Source: Mucilaginibacter geliditolerans
Lineage (GTDB): Bacteria; Bacteroidota; Bacteroidia; Sphingobacteriales; Sphingobacteriaceae
DNA length: 64,000 nucleotides
NCBI RefSeq assembly: GCF_014200495.1
Contig: NZ_JACHBY010000003.1
Span: 186,001-250,000 of the forward strand
Direction: 5' to 3'
Shown: positions 27,916-37,324 of the stretch, in pieces
Numbering within the stretch: position 1 is the first letter of the stretch
Layout of the letters: every line of letters starts with the position of its first letter
The notes under the pieces: model-generated
What the model saw: the letters and a program-made list of their open reading frames with translations, nothing else
What the model was told of the DNA's origin: nothing
Database searches by the model: none
Translations under genes and position numbers: made by a program

Positions 27916-29526
27916 TTAGTCAACATTATCATGCAGGAATGAATTGTTATTCCTTATTTCTACTTTACCATCGCTATCTGGCATCAGGGTAAACCTTGAG
28001 ATCTGGCTTTCGTCAGATGCAGGGGTTTCCTGCAAGGCTATTTCCTTACGCTTGTAGGCAGGCGTGTTTTCCATTTCAATAACGTTACCGCTGCGCTGTT
28101 TAATGCTCAGATCTTTTAAGCGCATGATACGCTCGCGTGATTTGCGCAATTGCTCCTCGATTGATTCATCTGTTTTATGATCATCGGCGCCAACAACTGG
28201 TGCCGGTTCAGGCTCGGGAACAGTTATTTTTTCTTCAACAGCTACCGGGTTAAAGTCCATCACCGAATCAGCTATTTTGAAAATAAATTCGCTTTCCTCC
28301 GGCTCGGCTGCAGATGATTCTTCATCCATCAGGTTATGCCTTACCACACTGCCTGAATCTTCTGATTTGGCAAACAGGTCAAACAAGCCGGTTTGTTTCG
28401 GCCCCTGGCCCTGCGGCGTTTGCGCCTCATGTTTTTTCATGTAAGGTTCGGCAACAGCGTTTTCCTTAACATGATTTATAAACTCATTTACCGGTTTTAC
28501 CAATGGCTCATTTTCAGGCACCAGCATATTAACAATCTTTTTGCTGCTGATCTCTTTCTCGCGCTCATCCTTGGTTTGGAAACCTGTAGCAATGATAGTT
28601 ACCGATAATTTATCTTCCAGATTTTCGTCGATACAGTTACCCCATATCAGGTCGGCAGCTAAACCAGCTTCTTCCTGTATGTAATCGGTAATAATGCTCA
28701 CTTCATCCATGGTCACCTCTTTACTGCCCGAACTGATGTTCAGTAAGATGTAACGTGCACCCTCAATCTCATTGTCTTTCAACAATGGCGATGATAAAGC
28801 ACCTTCAACCGCTTTCAATGCGCGATTTTCACCTTCGGCAGTTGAGCTTCCCATGATGGATACACCACTGTCTTTCATTACAGTACGCACATCTTTAAAG
28901 TCAACGTTTATATAACCAGGCAAGGTGATTATCTCGGCTATGCCTTTGGCTGCAGTGGTCAAAATATTATCAGCCTGCGCAAACGCGGAACCTAAAGTTA
29001 AGTTACCGAAGATCTGGCGCAGCCTGTCATTCGAGATCACTAAAAACGAATCGACATATTTTTTCAGCTCTTCCATCCCTGCATCGGCCTGCATTTTACG
29101 GCGTTTGCCTTCAAATGAAAACGGAGTAGTAATGATGCCTACTGTTAATATATCCAGTTCGCGTGCTGCTTTGGCAATAATAGGGCTCGCGCCTGTACCT
29201 GTACCACCACCCATACCCGCTGTTATAAACAGCATTTTGGTATTAGTGCCCAGCATTTGTTTTATATCGTCGATATTTTCAATAGCCGAATTTTTCCCAA
29301 CTTCAGGTATAGAACCTGCTCCCATCCCCTCTGTTAAACTTGCGCCTAATTGTACTTTGTTGGGTATAGGGCTCAACTCCAATGCCTGAGCATCGGTGTT
29401 ACAAATAATAAAATCAACGCCGGTAATACCTTGCTTGTACATATGGTTTACCGCATTACCTCCACCGCCGCCAACACCAATTACCTTGATGATGGACGAC
29501 TTTTCTTTTAGCATCTCAAACTGCAT
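27916..29526 (-). CDS. ftsZ: Cell division GTPase FtsZ
   Basis: 536 aa, long for FtsZ because of an acidic linker of about 190 residues. The GTPase core has GVGGGGGNAVNHM, the signature GGGTGTGASP and the T7 synergy loop. It forms the septal ring that recruits the division machinery. The C-terminal tail ends NSFLHDNVD, a plausible partner-binding peptide. It is the last gene of the dcw cluster and is preceded by a 125-bp gap with three TTTTCCACA boxes that may carry extra promoter or operator activity. Confidence 0.97.
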   Translation of the reverse strand: MQFEMLKEKSSIIKVIGVGGGGGNAVNHMYKQGITGVDFIICNTDAQALELSPIPNKVQLGASLTEGMGAGSIPEVGKNSAIENIDDIKQMLGTNTKMLFITAGMGGGTGTGASPIIAKAARELDILTVGIITTPFSFEGKRRKMQADAGMEELKKYVDSFLVISNDRLRQIFGNLTLGSAFAQADNILTTAAKGIAEIITLPGYINVDFKDVRTVMKDSGVSIMGSSTAEGENRALKAVEGALSSPLLKDNEIEGARYILLNISSGSKEVTMDEVSIITDYIQEEAGLAADLIWGNCIDENLEDKLSVTIIATGFQTKDEREKEISSKKIVNMLVPENEPLVKPVNEFINHVKENAVAEPYMKKHEAQTPQGQGPKQTGLFDLFAKSEDSGSVVRHNLMDEESSAAEPEESEFIFKIADSVMDFNPVAVEEKITVPEPEPAPVVGADDHKTDESIEEQLRKSRERIMRLKDLSIKQRSGNVIEMENTPAYKRKEIALQETPASDESQISRFTLMPDSDGKVEIRNNNSFLHDNVD

Positions 29527-29592
29527 AATCCTAATTTTCAGTTATATGTGATCTGACGAATATTTAGTTCTCTCTATTGTAATGATACCACT

Positions 29593-29633
29593 TTTTCCAC
29601 AACAGTTTTCCACAATTGTCAATATGTGGAAAA
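29593..29633. promoter_or_regulatory. Three TTTTCCACA boxes between ftsA and ftsZ
   Basis: The nonamer occurs at 29593-29601 and 29606-29614 in one orientation and at 29625-29633 reversed; the last two form an inverted repeat. It differs by one base from the classical DnaA box TTATCCACA. The boxes lie about 70-110 nt before the ftsZ start. DnaA binding, or binding by another dimeric regulator, is an inference. Confidence 0.4.
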
Positions 29634-29651
29634 GTCGCCTTTTGTGCAAAA

Positions 29652-30980
29652 TTATTGCAGGAATTCTTTATCAGGGATATCATCCTTTATATACACTTTC
29701 AGCTTTTCAAGCCATGTTGGCTTCTTTTCAGCCACTTTGGTTTCGGTTTTCTTTTTGGTAGCTGAAGGCTGCGGAACATCATCATATTCCATCTTTTGCA
29801 CACCCTTTATCAACAGACCAATACCAGTTGCGTACATAGGGCTTTGCAGCTCTTCGTATATATTTTTCGGCAATACTTCGTTCTTGGCCAGGTGCTCATT
29901 AGGGTAACCAATGCGGCAATCCAAACCGGTAACAAACTCCACTAATTGCGATAAATGCTTAAGCTGCGCGCCGCCGCCTGTAACCACTATACCGGCAATC
30001 AGTTTCTTTTCGTAGCCTGATGCTTTTATCTCATAATATACATGCTCAACAATCTCTTCCATACGGGCCTGAATAACAAAGGCCAGGTTTTTCACTGATA
30101 TTTCCTTTGGTTCGCGGCCACGTAATCCGGGTACACATACAATCTCATTTTCTTTGTTCTCTTCAGCCAAAGCCGAACCGAACCTTATTTTTAGCTGCTC
30201 CGCGATATTGCGCATTACCGAACATCCTTCGCGGATATCCTCGGTAATACTGTTACCGCCAAACGGAATCACAGCGGTATGCCTGATGATCCCTTCGTGA
30301 AAAATGGCGACGTCGGTAGTACCGCCACCTATATCAACCAATACTACACCGGCTTCTTTTTCTTCATCGCTCAAAACCGATTCAGATGATGCCAATGGCT
30401 CCAGTATCAGGTCAACAGTTTCTAAACTGGCCTTGTTTACACACTTTACAATATTTTTGATAGCCGCAGTTTGGCCCGATATAATGTGGAAGTTAGCTTC
30501 CAAACGTACACCTGCCATGCCTATCGGGTCTTTAATTCCCGGTTCGCCATCAACGGTAAACTCCTGCGGTATAACATGGATGATCCCTTCACCCGGAGGC
30601 ATTACCAGGTTGAACATGTCCTCGATCAATTTATCGATATCCTTGCGGCCTATCTCGTTATCCAGATCGCGGCGGGTGATCAATCCACGATGCTGCAGGC
30701 TTTTGATGTGCTGCCCTGCAATACCCACGTTCACTACCTTGATCTCCACATTTGATTGTGTGCCTGCAACGTCAACTGCCTGGGTGATACCCTGCACTGT
30801 TTTATCGATATTTGATACTACGCCGCGCGTTACCCCCGCCGACTCAGCTTTACCTATACCCAGTACTTCAATCTTCCCGTTTTTGTTACGGCGGCCAACA
30901 ATAGCACATATTTTTGTAGTTCCGATATCCAACCCTACCACGATTGGTGAACTCTTTTCCTGTGTTAAAACTTTGTCCAT
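29652..30980 (-). CDS. ftsA: Cell division protein FtsA
   Basis: 442 aa actin-fold protein: VVGLDIGTTKICAIVG (phosphate 1), VLVDIGGGTTDVAIFH (phosphate 2) and GIVVTGGGAQL (adenosine loop). It tethers FtsZ to the membrane. The C-terminus ends with a Lys/Trp amphipathic stretch (PTWLEKLKVYIKDD) fitting the membrane-targeting helix, followed by a few residues. One nucleotide separates it from ftsQ, so the two are translationally linked. Confidence 0.95.
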   Translation of the reverse strand: MDKVLTQEKSSPIVVGLDIGTTKICAIVGRRNKNGKIEVLGIGKAESAGVTRGVVSNIDKTVQGITQAVDVAGTQSNVEIKVVNVGIAGQHIKSLQHRGLITRRDLDNEIGRKDIDKLIEDMFNLVMPPGEGIIHVIPQEFTVDGEPGIKDPIGMAGVRLEANFHIISGQTAAIKNIVKCVNKASLETVDLILEPLASSESVLSDEEKEAGVVLVDIGGGTTDVAIFHEGIIRHTAVIPFGGNSITEDIREGCSVMRNIAEQLKIRFGSALAEENKENEIVCVPGLRGREPKEISVKNLAFVIQARMEEIVEHVYYEIKASGYEKKLIAGIVVTGGGAQLKHLSQLVEFVTGLDCRIGYPNEHLAKNEVLPKNIYEELQSPMYATGIGLLIKGVQKMEYDDVPQPSATKKKTETKVAEKKPTWLEKLKVYIKDDIPDKEFLQ

Positions 30981-30981
30981 A

Positions 30982-31863
30982 TTAATTTTTTATTTGAGAT
31001 GTATCTTTTGTTGTTATTGCAGAATCAATAGTTGCTTTAATCGAATCCTTAACCCCGTTCTTCGCATTTATTGAATCCTGTTTGGTCATCACATTTTTTA
31101 CGCCGATAACCTGGTTAGCGTATTTTATATTAATTGTTTTGTAAGTGTCCCAGCCCATCTGCGGCAATGCTTTTTTGTAGAAAGCCAACAGGTTATGGAA
31201 CTTCACATCCAGCGAATCCGCATTACCCAGCAAGATACGCTGGTTGCCCACACGCGGTATCAGCTCTATTTCATGATCCTTGTTCACATATATCTGTGCA
31301 ATCTGCGCATCCCATAATGAATCCTTGCGAATGTAATCAGCAGTTGCAAATACCTCGCGGGCTATCTCAGTATGCAGCGTATCAACCCTGCCATTAAATG
31401 GCTCACCAATAAAACCATTAGCAGCTAAAACCTGCGCGGTAAAGTTGGCTGATAAAGGGACCTTGAATCCATGTTGATCTACATAAAAATCCTTATCGTC
31501 CTGGTTTAAAATGCGCAGTATGGGCTGGCGCTGGGTTATCTCCACCCAAATAACACCATCCATATCGGTATAAACCTTAGCTGTTTCAATAAACGGGTTA
31601 GCCTTTAACTTATCCTCGAGCGCGCGTATGTTGATACTCTCCAGGGTATGGCCAATCAGCGCATGACTTTTTATCTGTAAAATATTATCTATCTCGCCCT
31701 TATCAATGAAATACTGGTTGCCAGGGATGTAAACCTTTACATCGGTACAAAGCACCCCTGCTTTTTTAATGTCAATGAAACTCATGAGCACAACCAGGCC
31801 ACCTAAGCTGGCGAGCCAGCAAAAGCTTATGAGTATGTACTTCCAAATGCGTTTCTTAAACAT
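30982..31863 (-). CDS. ftsQ: Cell division protein FtsQ
   Basis: 293 aa. A short N-terminal cytoplasmic part (FKKRIWKY), one membrane helix (about residues 10-30), then a POTRA-like domain with IETAKVYTDMDGVIWVEITQ and a beta domain with DFYVDQHGFKVPL. FtsQ links early and late division proteins in the periplasm. The C-terminal 40 residues are a low-complexity Lys/Asp/Ser tail. It overlaps murC by 8 nt. Confidence 0.92.
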   Translation of the reverse strand: MFKKRIWKYILISFCWLASLGGLVVLMSFIDIKKAGVLCTDVKVYIPGNQYFIDKGEIDNILQIKSHALIGHTLESINIRALEDKLKANPFIETAKVYTDMDGVIWVEITQRQPILRILNQDDKDFYVDQHGFKVPLSANFTAQVLAANGFIGEPFNGRVDTLHTEIAREVFATADYIRKDSLWDAQIAQIYVNKDHEIELIPRVGNQRILLGNADSLDVKFHNLLAFYKKALPQMGWDTYKTINIKYANQVIGVKNVMTKQDSINAKNGVKDSIKATIDSAITTKDTSQIKN

Positions 31864-33211
31864 TTGTTAAAGCGTTTTTTAATGGTTCAACCAATTGATC
31901 AATATCACCTGCGCCTACTGTTAAAAGCAGCTCAGGCTGTTCGTTTTTTATAGCTTTAATAGCTTCCTGCTTACTTAATATCTGCTTGTTGGCCAATTTC
32001 ATGCGGCTCAATATCATGTTTGAATCCACGCCTTCTATCGGCAATTCACGGGCAGGATAAATATCCAGCAGGATCAGCTCATCTGTCATATCCAGCACCT
32101 CGGCAAAGCCATCCACAAAATCACGGGTTCGGGTAAATAAATGCGGCTGGAAAATAGTTACCAGCTTTTTATTTGGATATAACTTTTTAACCGATGTGAT
32201 AGCCGCCCTTAATTCTTCAGGGTGATGCGCGTAGTCATCAATGTAGATATGGCTATCGTTCTTCACGATATATTCAAACCTCCTGTGTACACCTCTGAAT
32301 GATGCCAGCGCGCTTTTTACATCATCGGCAGATACGCCTAAACGCAGTGTGGCTTCGATGGCAGCAGTCGCATTTTCCACGTTGTGAAAACCAGGGATAC
32401 CCAATTGGATATCCTTTATATCAGCATCAGCATTTTTAAAATCGAAATAAAAGCTACCGTTCTCAATGCGGATGTTTGTGGCAGTTGCATCAGCAGCTTC
32501 TTTAATGCTGTAGGTATACCCGGTTTCTAATGGCAAACCTTGTTTATGTATCAAAACACCGCCTTCTTTTATCTGCGAAGCAAACATTTTGAATGAATCG
32601 GTCAGGTGCGCATGGTCGCCGTAGATATCCAAATGGTCAGCATCCATTGATGTGATCACCGCTATGTTTGGATAAAGTGTAAGGAATGAACGGTCATATT
32701 CATCAGCCTCAACCACCACAATATCGTTTTTACCATACAGCACATTGCTGTTATAGTTTGAGGCGATGCCACCCAGGAAAGCCGAGCAATCAACACCAGA
32801 ATCTTTTAAAATATGGGCAACCATGGTTGAGGTGGTAGTTTTGCCATGCGTACCGGCAATAGCTACCGTAAACTTACCCTTGCTGATCAGCCCTAAAACC
32901 TGTGAGCGCTTAAACAGCTCGAACCCGCGATCCTTAAAGAAATTCAATACTTGTGAATCCTTTGGAATGGCAGGCGTAAAAATTATCAGTGTACCTTCAT
33001 CCGGCTGCCTGAAACTCATCGGGATCCATTCCGCATTATCATCAAAAATAATCTGAATGCCCTCGTTGTGAAGTTCGGTAGTCAGCTCAGTTGAAGTTTT
33101 ATCGTATCCGCAAACAATGCAGCCCAAATGATGAAAATACCGCGCCAGCCCGCTCATACCTATGCCGCCGATACCAATCAAATAAACACGTTTAATGTTT
33201 TGCAGTTCCAT
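31856..33211 (-). CDS. murC: UDP-N-acetylmuramate-L-alanine ligase
   Basis: 451 aa Mur ligase. The N-terminal UDP-binding domain starts VYLIGIGGIGMSGLARYF, the ATP site is VAIAGTHGKTTTSTM, and the C-terminal domain has YIDDYAHHPEELRA. It adds L-alanine to UDP-MurNAc in the cytoplasm, the first peptide step of peptidoglycan precursor synthesis. Downstream it overlaps ftsQ; upstream a hairpin separates it from murG. Confidence 0.96.
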   Translation of the reverse strand: MELQNIKRVYLIGIGGIGMSGLARYFHHLGCIVCGYDKTSTELTTELHNEGIQIIFDDNAEWIPMSFRQPDEGTLIIFTPAIPKDSQVLNFFKDRGFELFKRSQVLGLISKGKFTVAIAGTHGKTTTSTMVAHILKDSGVDCSAFLGGIASNYNSNVLYGKNDIVVVEADEYDRSFLTLYPNIAVITSMDADHLDIYGDHAHLTDSFKMFASQIKEGGVLIHKQGLPLETGYTYSIKEAADATATNIRIENGSFYFDFKNADADIKDIQLGIPGFHNVENATAAIEATLRLGVSADDVKSALASFRGVHRRFEYIVKNDSHIYIDDYAHHPEELRAAITSVKKLYPNKKLVTIFQPHLFTRTRDFVDGFAEVLDMTDELILLDIYPARELPIEGVDSNMILSRMKLANKQILSKQEAIKAIKNEQPELLLTVGAGDIDQLVEPLKNALTNV

Positions 33212-33223
33212 TTTCTTCAGTTA

Positions 33224-33253
33224 AAAAATCCCATCCCTGCGTACACAGGGATG
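33224..33253 (-). terminator. Attenuator-like hairpin between murG and murC
   Basis: On the minus strand CATCCCTG/CAGGGATG with a 6-nt loop, then GGATTTTTT. It lies about 10 nt after the murG stop, inside the dcw cluster, and could lower read-through into murC-ftsZ. Confidence 0.5.
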
Positions 33254-33261
33254 AGATAAGA

Positions 33262-34368
33262 TTAATTATTAATTGTTATTTTCATAACTTCTTTCGCGAT
33301 CACCTCATCGGCATTTGGCAAGGCCAGCTTGCCAATATTTTCGCTTAATGTCTTTTGTTTACTCTTATCTTTTAAAAGCTCTAAAGCTTTATCAATCAGT
33401 TTTTCTTCGGCATCCCTGTCGGCCATAAAAACAGCGGCATTATCATGCAGCAATGCCAGTGCATTTTTAGTTTGATGATCCTCAGCCACATTTGGCGAAG
33501 GCACCAAGATCACCGGCTTTTTCACTACACACAGTTCGGCAATTGTACCTGCGCCTGCCCGTGATATGATCACATCAGCAGCGGCATAAGCCAAATCCAT
33601 CCGGTTCAGGAACTTCATGATGCGAATGTTAGGATGATAATCCTCGCCCAGTTTTTCAGTTATTCCTTTATAGTACACGTTGCCGGTTTGCCATATCACC
33701 TGCACATCGGCAGCGATAATTTTATCCAGGCCATTGAACACACTGTTATTCAAAGTACGTGCACCTAAGCTGCCACCTGTTATTAGTATAGTTTTCTTAT
33801 CAGAATCCAGCTTAAACAGTTCCAGCGCATGCATGTGCTTGCCAGCTATATCAACCGAATCCTTCCGGATAGGATTACCTGTTTTGATGATCTTACTTTT
33901 CGGGAAGAATTTCTCCATCCCGTCATAAGCAACACAAACCTCTTTAGCCTTATTGCCCAGCCATTTGTTGGTGATGCCCGCGTATGAATTTTGCTCCTGT
34001 ATTAAATACGGGATACCTTTTATAGATGCCGCATATAATAACGGACCTGATGCATAACCACCTACACCTACCGCGGCATCGGGTTTAAAATCCTTTATAA
34101 TTTGTAGTGCCTTGCGCACGCTATTGATCAGTTTTATAGGGAACTGGATATTTTTTAAGATCGATTTGCGCTGTATACCCTGTATATCCAAACCGATAAT
34201 CTTGTAACCGGCGGCCGGAACTTTCTCCATCTCCATACGGCCCAAAGCGCCAACAAATAATATCTCGGTATCAGGGTCAAGCTTTTTTAAAGCATTGGCA
34301 ATAGCAATCGCCGGGAAAATATGCCCCCCCGTACCACCACCACTGATTATGATTTTCTTTGCTTTCAC
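33262..34368 (-). CDS. murG: UDP-N-acetylglucosamine transferase MurG
   Basis: 368 aa, GT-B fold. The start KIIISGGGTGGHIFPAIAI is the lipid I-binding glycine loop, and the donor site is ITGGSLGARTLN with SRAGAGTIAE. It adds GlcNAc to lipid I to give lipid II at the inner face of the membrane. The start codon is GTG. A 98-bp palindromic repeat fills most of the gap to ftsW upstream. Confidence 0.96.
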   Translation of the reverse strand: MKAKKIIISGGGTGGHIFPAIAIANALKKLDPDTEILFVGALGRMEMEKVPAAGYKIIGLDIQGIQRKSILKNIQFPIKLINSVRKALQIIKDFKPDAAVGVGGYASGPLLYAASIKGIPYLIQEQNSYAGITNKWLGNKAKEVCVAYDGMEKFFPKSKIIKTGNPIRKDSVDIAGKHMHALELFKLDSDKKTILITGGSLGARTLNNSVFNGLDKIIAADVQVIWQTGNVYYKGITEKLGEDYHPNIRIMKFLNRMDLAYAAADVIISRAGAGTIAELCVVKKPVILVPSPNVAEDHQTKNALALLHDNAAVFMADRDAEEKLIDKALELLKDKSKQKTLSENIGKLALPNADEVIAKEVMKITINN

Positions 34369-34418
34369 CTTGTTTATTTTTTGTTACCTATTTATTTTCT
34401 ATCGTCTTTATCTTCTAA

Positions 34419-34516
34419 GCGTCATTGCGAGGTACGAAGCAATCTTTATGCTATACAGAGCAAACCTGCACGGCTGACCTGCCTATGTAGAGATTGCTTC
34501 GTACCTCGCAATGACG
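34419..34516. repeat. Palindromic repeat, TCATTGCGAGG family, copy 1
   Basis: 98 bp between ftsW and murG. The arms are GCGTCATTGCGAGGTACGAA and its complement, continuing inward as GCAATCTTTA / TAGAGATTGC, around a central segment (TGCTATACAGAGC...GACCTGCC) that is nearly identical in the copy at 38688. Confidence 0.85.
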
Positions 34517-34527
34517 CCTGGTTGATA

Positions 34528-35688
34528 TTACGCCATCGCCACTTCCTTTATCTCCCCAACAACAACTTTCTTCGGCTCATCATTATCCCTGCTCACCGAT
34601 AATATAATCCCGAATGCCACGCTTGTAAATAAGATGGATGTACCACCCATACTCACAAACGGCAGTGGCACACCTGTTACGGGGCCTAAACCTACTGCTA
34701 CCGCCATGTTGGCAAATGCCTGTATGGTTAAGCTAAAACTTAAACCTGCCGCCAGTAAAGTACCGAACGCTTTCGGCGCTTTGGTTGCAATCTTTACACA
34801 GCGGTATAGCAGGAACAGGTAAATACCTATCAGTATAAAGCCACCTACCAAACCATATTCTTCCACTATAATGGCATATATCTCATCCGAGTATGCCTCG
34901 GGTAAATAATTAATCTCGCTGCTTTGGCCCGGCCCTTTACCGAATATGCCTCCTGTTGCGATCGCTATCTTAGCATGATCTGCCTGAAATGACTTATCAG
35001 GGTTTGTAGCCTCTGGATGCATAAAAGTATGAATACGGGTCATGTACACGTGCCTGCGGGGGCCTAACATTACCACCGCGGTTAAAAGAAAAGCACCTGC
35101 CAAACAGGTTATGGCTATTTGTTTTACGCTGATACGGCCCATGATCAATAACAAAATGCTTACCCCAAACAACATCAATGCCGTTGAAAGGTTGGCCCAG
35201 GCTATCAGTATAAACACTACGCAAACCGCGCCCATTATTGGTATAAATGATTCCTTAACGTTCTTAATATTTTCCTGCTTGCGCGATAAGGTACGTGCCA
35301 AATAGGTAATCAGCGCCAGTTTAGCCAAATCCGATGTCTGGAAGCTTAAGCCTGTTCCCGGTATAGCTATCCACCTGCTGGCCTCATTAACATGACTACC
35401 AAAAACCAGTGTATAAAGCAACAACGGAATAGTTATTACCATCAGTACTTTTGATATCCCTTTATACCAATGATAATCCAGCTTATGACAAATGTACATG
35501 AGCGCCAAACCGGCAACCATCATGGCCAGGTGCTTCATCAAAATAGATTCAGCGCCTACACCACGCTTGTAGGCCAGACTGCCTATAGCGCTATAAACAG
35601 CCAGCAAGGAGATAACCGATAGTAATATAACTATGAGCCATATCCAGCGGTCGCCTTTTGTGTTGTTTAGTATCTGATTTATTTTCAT
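34528..35688 (-). CDS. ftsW: Peptidoglycan polymerase FtsW
   Basis: 386 aa SEDS protein with about 10 membrane helices. Family marks are DWHWYK-like KLDYHWYKG, SFQTSDLAKLALITYLA, NLSTALMLFG, EEYGLVGGFILIG and VTGVPLPFVSMGGTS. It polymerises lipid II at the septum together with its partner transpeptidase FtsI, also in this cluster. ATG at 35688 is preferred to a GTG two codons before it. Palindromic repeats lie on both sides of the gene. Confidence 0.95.
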   Translation of the reverse strand: MKINQILNNTKGDRWIWLIVILLSVISLLAVYSAIGSLAYKRGVGAESILMKHLAMMVAGLALMYICHKLDYHWYKGISKVLMVITIPLLLYTLVFGSHVNEASRWIAIPGTGLSFQTSDLAKLALITYLARTLSRKQENIKNVKESFIPIMGAVCVVFILIAWANLSTALMLFGVSILLLIMGRISVKQIAITCLAGAFLLTAVVMLGPRRHVYMTRIHTFMHPEATNPDKSFQADHAKIAIATGGIFGKGPGQSSEINYLPEAYSDEIYAIIVEEYGLVGGFILIGIYLFLLYRCVKIATKAPKAFGTLLAAGLSFSLTIQAFANMAVAVGLGPVTGVPLPFVSMGGTSILFTSVAFGIILSVSRDNDEPKKVVVGEIKEVAMA

Positions 35689-35714
35689 TTGCACTTAATT
35701 ATCTTATTTCCACT

Positions 35715-35795
35715 CGTCATTGCGAGGTACGAAGCAATCCCCGATTTGCAAGTCCCTCTGTATAGTTTGGGATTGCTTCGTACCTCGCAATGACG
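35715..35795. repeat. Palindromic repeat, TCATTGCGAGG family, copy 2
   Basis: 81 bp between murD and ftsW with the same arms (CGTCATTGCGAGGTACGAAG and complement) but a shorter, different centre (CCCCGATTTGC...TAGTTTGGG). Confidence 0.85.
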
Positions 35796-35834
35796 CTTGG
35801 TTATTTTTATCTTCTCATTTTAGTCATCTGCACA

Positions 35835-37226
35835 TTATAATTCCTTCACCGCTTGTTTAAATTGATTACCACGATCCTCATAGTTCTTAAATAAATCAAA
35901 ACTTGCACAAGCTGGTGATAACAATACCGTATCGCCTTTTGTTGCTAAGTGGTAAGCCGCCTGCACTGCCTGTTCTGCTGATATGGTATCTATTATTGTA
36001 TCCACATCATGCTCAAAGGCTTTGTGTATGCGGTCGTTATCCCGGCCTAAGCAAACAATGGCTTTTACTTTTTGCCTTACCAGCTCATTAAGCATGGTGT
36101 AATCATTTCCCTTATCAACACCTCCGATAATCAGGATTACATCGCTGGTCATGCTTTCAAGGGCGTACCAGGTTGAGTTTACGTTGGTGGCCTTAGAATC
36201 ATTGATGAAGCTAATGCCAGAGATTTTCCCAACCGACTCAAGCCTATGCTCAATGTTTTTGAAGTCGCCCATGCTCTCTCTAATCGTTTCGTTGCGCAGT
36301 TCCAGCACTTTTGCTACAATTCCTGAAGCCATTGAGTTGTAAACGTTGTGCTTGCCCTGCAGGGCCAGTTCTGTAATTGACATTTGAAAATGTTGTTGGT
36401 GTATGTTTATGACAATATTGTCGTTATCGAGATATGCTCCCGTTTCAATAGTTTTTTCAATAGAAAATGGCAGCATTTGCGCTGTAAAACTGCGCGTTTG
36501 CATACCCTTAATAGTTTCCGGATCATCGGCACAGAAAATGAAATAATCACTTGCTGTTTGATTTTGCGTAACGCGGAATTTTGATGCCACGTAGTTCTCC
36601 ATTTTATACTCGTACCTGTCGAGGTGATCGGGTGTAATATTTAGCAGTATGGCTATATCCACCTTAAACCCGAACATATCATCCAGCATAAAGCTGCTCA
36701 GCTCCAATACATAGTAATCGTACTTTTCAGTAGCCACCTGGTAAGCAAAGCTTTTGCCTATGTTACCTGCTAAACCCGCATTCAGGCCCGCATTTTTCAG
36801 GATGTGATAGGTTAAGCTGGTGGTGGTAGTTTTACCATTTGAACCGGTTATCCCTATAATTTTCGCATTGGTATACCTGCCTGCAAATTCAATCTCTGAT
36901 ATAACCGGAATACCTTTTCCCTTCAGTTTTTTAACAATCGGTGCCTTTTCAGGTATCCCTGGACTTTTTATTACTTCAATCGCGTTTAAGATCTTTTCTT
37001 CGGTATGTTGTTTTTCCTCGAAAGCGATCTTCCAATCCTCTAATTGTTTTTTGTAATTGGTTGCGATCGCCCCAAAGTCGGATACAAAAACATCATAACC
37101 TTGCTGCTGCGCAAGATATGCCGCCCCAACACCGCTTTCGCCGGCACCGAGCACAACAATACGCGGGCCCATATTCTCTAAAGAAAATGAACTTTGGTCA
37201 GCATGTATGTTTTTGTTATCGCTCAT
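35835..37226 (-). CDS. murD: UDP-N-acetylmuramoylalanine-D-glutamate ligase
   Basis: 463 aa Mur ligase. The N-terminal domain begins IVVLGAGESGVGAAYLA, the ATP site is IGITGSNGKTTTTSL, and INDSKATNVNSTWYALE is the MurD-typical C-terminal loop. It adds D-glutamate to UDP-MurNAc-Ala. The ATG at 37226 is used rather than an in-frame GTG seven codons upstream; the core domain starts about 20 residues later in either case. Confidence 0.95.
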   Translation of the reverse strand: MSDNKNIHADQSSFSLENMGPRIVVLGAGESGVGAAYLAQQQGYDVFVSDFGAIATNYKKQLEDWKIAFEEKQHTEEKILNAIEVIKSPGIPEKAPIVKKLKGKGIPVISEIEFAGRYTNAKIIGITGSNGKTTTTSLTYHILKNAGLNAGLAGNIGKSFAYQVATEKYDYYVLELSSFMLDDMFGFKVDIAILLNITPDHLDRYEYKMENYVASKFRVTQNQTASDYFIFCADDPETIKGMQTRSFTAQMLPFSIEKTIETGAYLDNDNIVINIHQQHFQMSITELALQGKHNVYNSMASGIVAKVLELRNETIRESMGDFKNIEHRLESVGKISGISFINDSKATNVNSTWYALESMTSDVILIIGGVDKGNDYTMLNELVRQKVKAIVCLGRDNDRIHKAFEHDVDTIIDTISAEQAVQAAYHLATKGDTVLLSPACASFDLFKNYEDRGNQFKQAVKEL

Positions 37227-37324
37227 ATATATTTTTTGTGATTTCACCGATTTATTGATGATTTCACCGTTTTATATTGTTCTTTCTAATTCTTAACTAA
37301 TCACTAATCTCCAACCTCTAATCA

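Noticed and set aside
30304..31074. Long open frame (256 codons) opposite ftsA and ftsQ
   Set aside because: It is antisense to two certain genes, Pro/Ser/Thr-rich as expected of a reverse-frame shadow, and has no recognisable domain.
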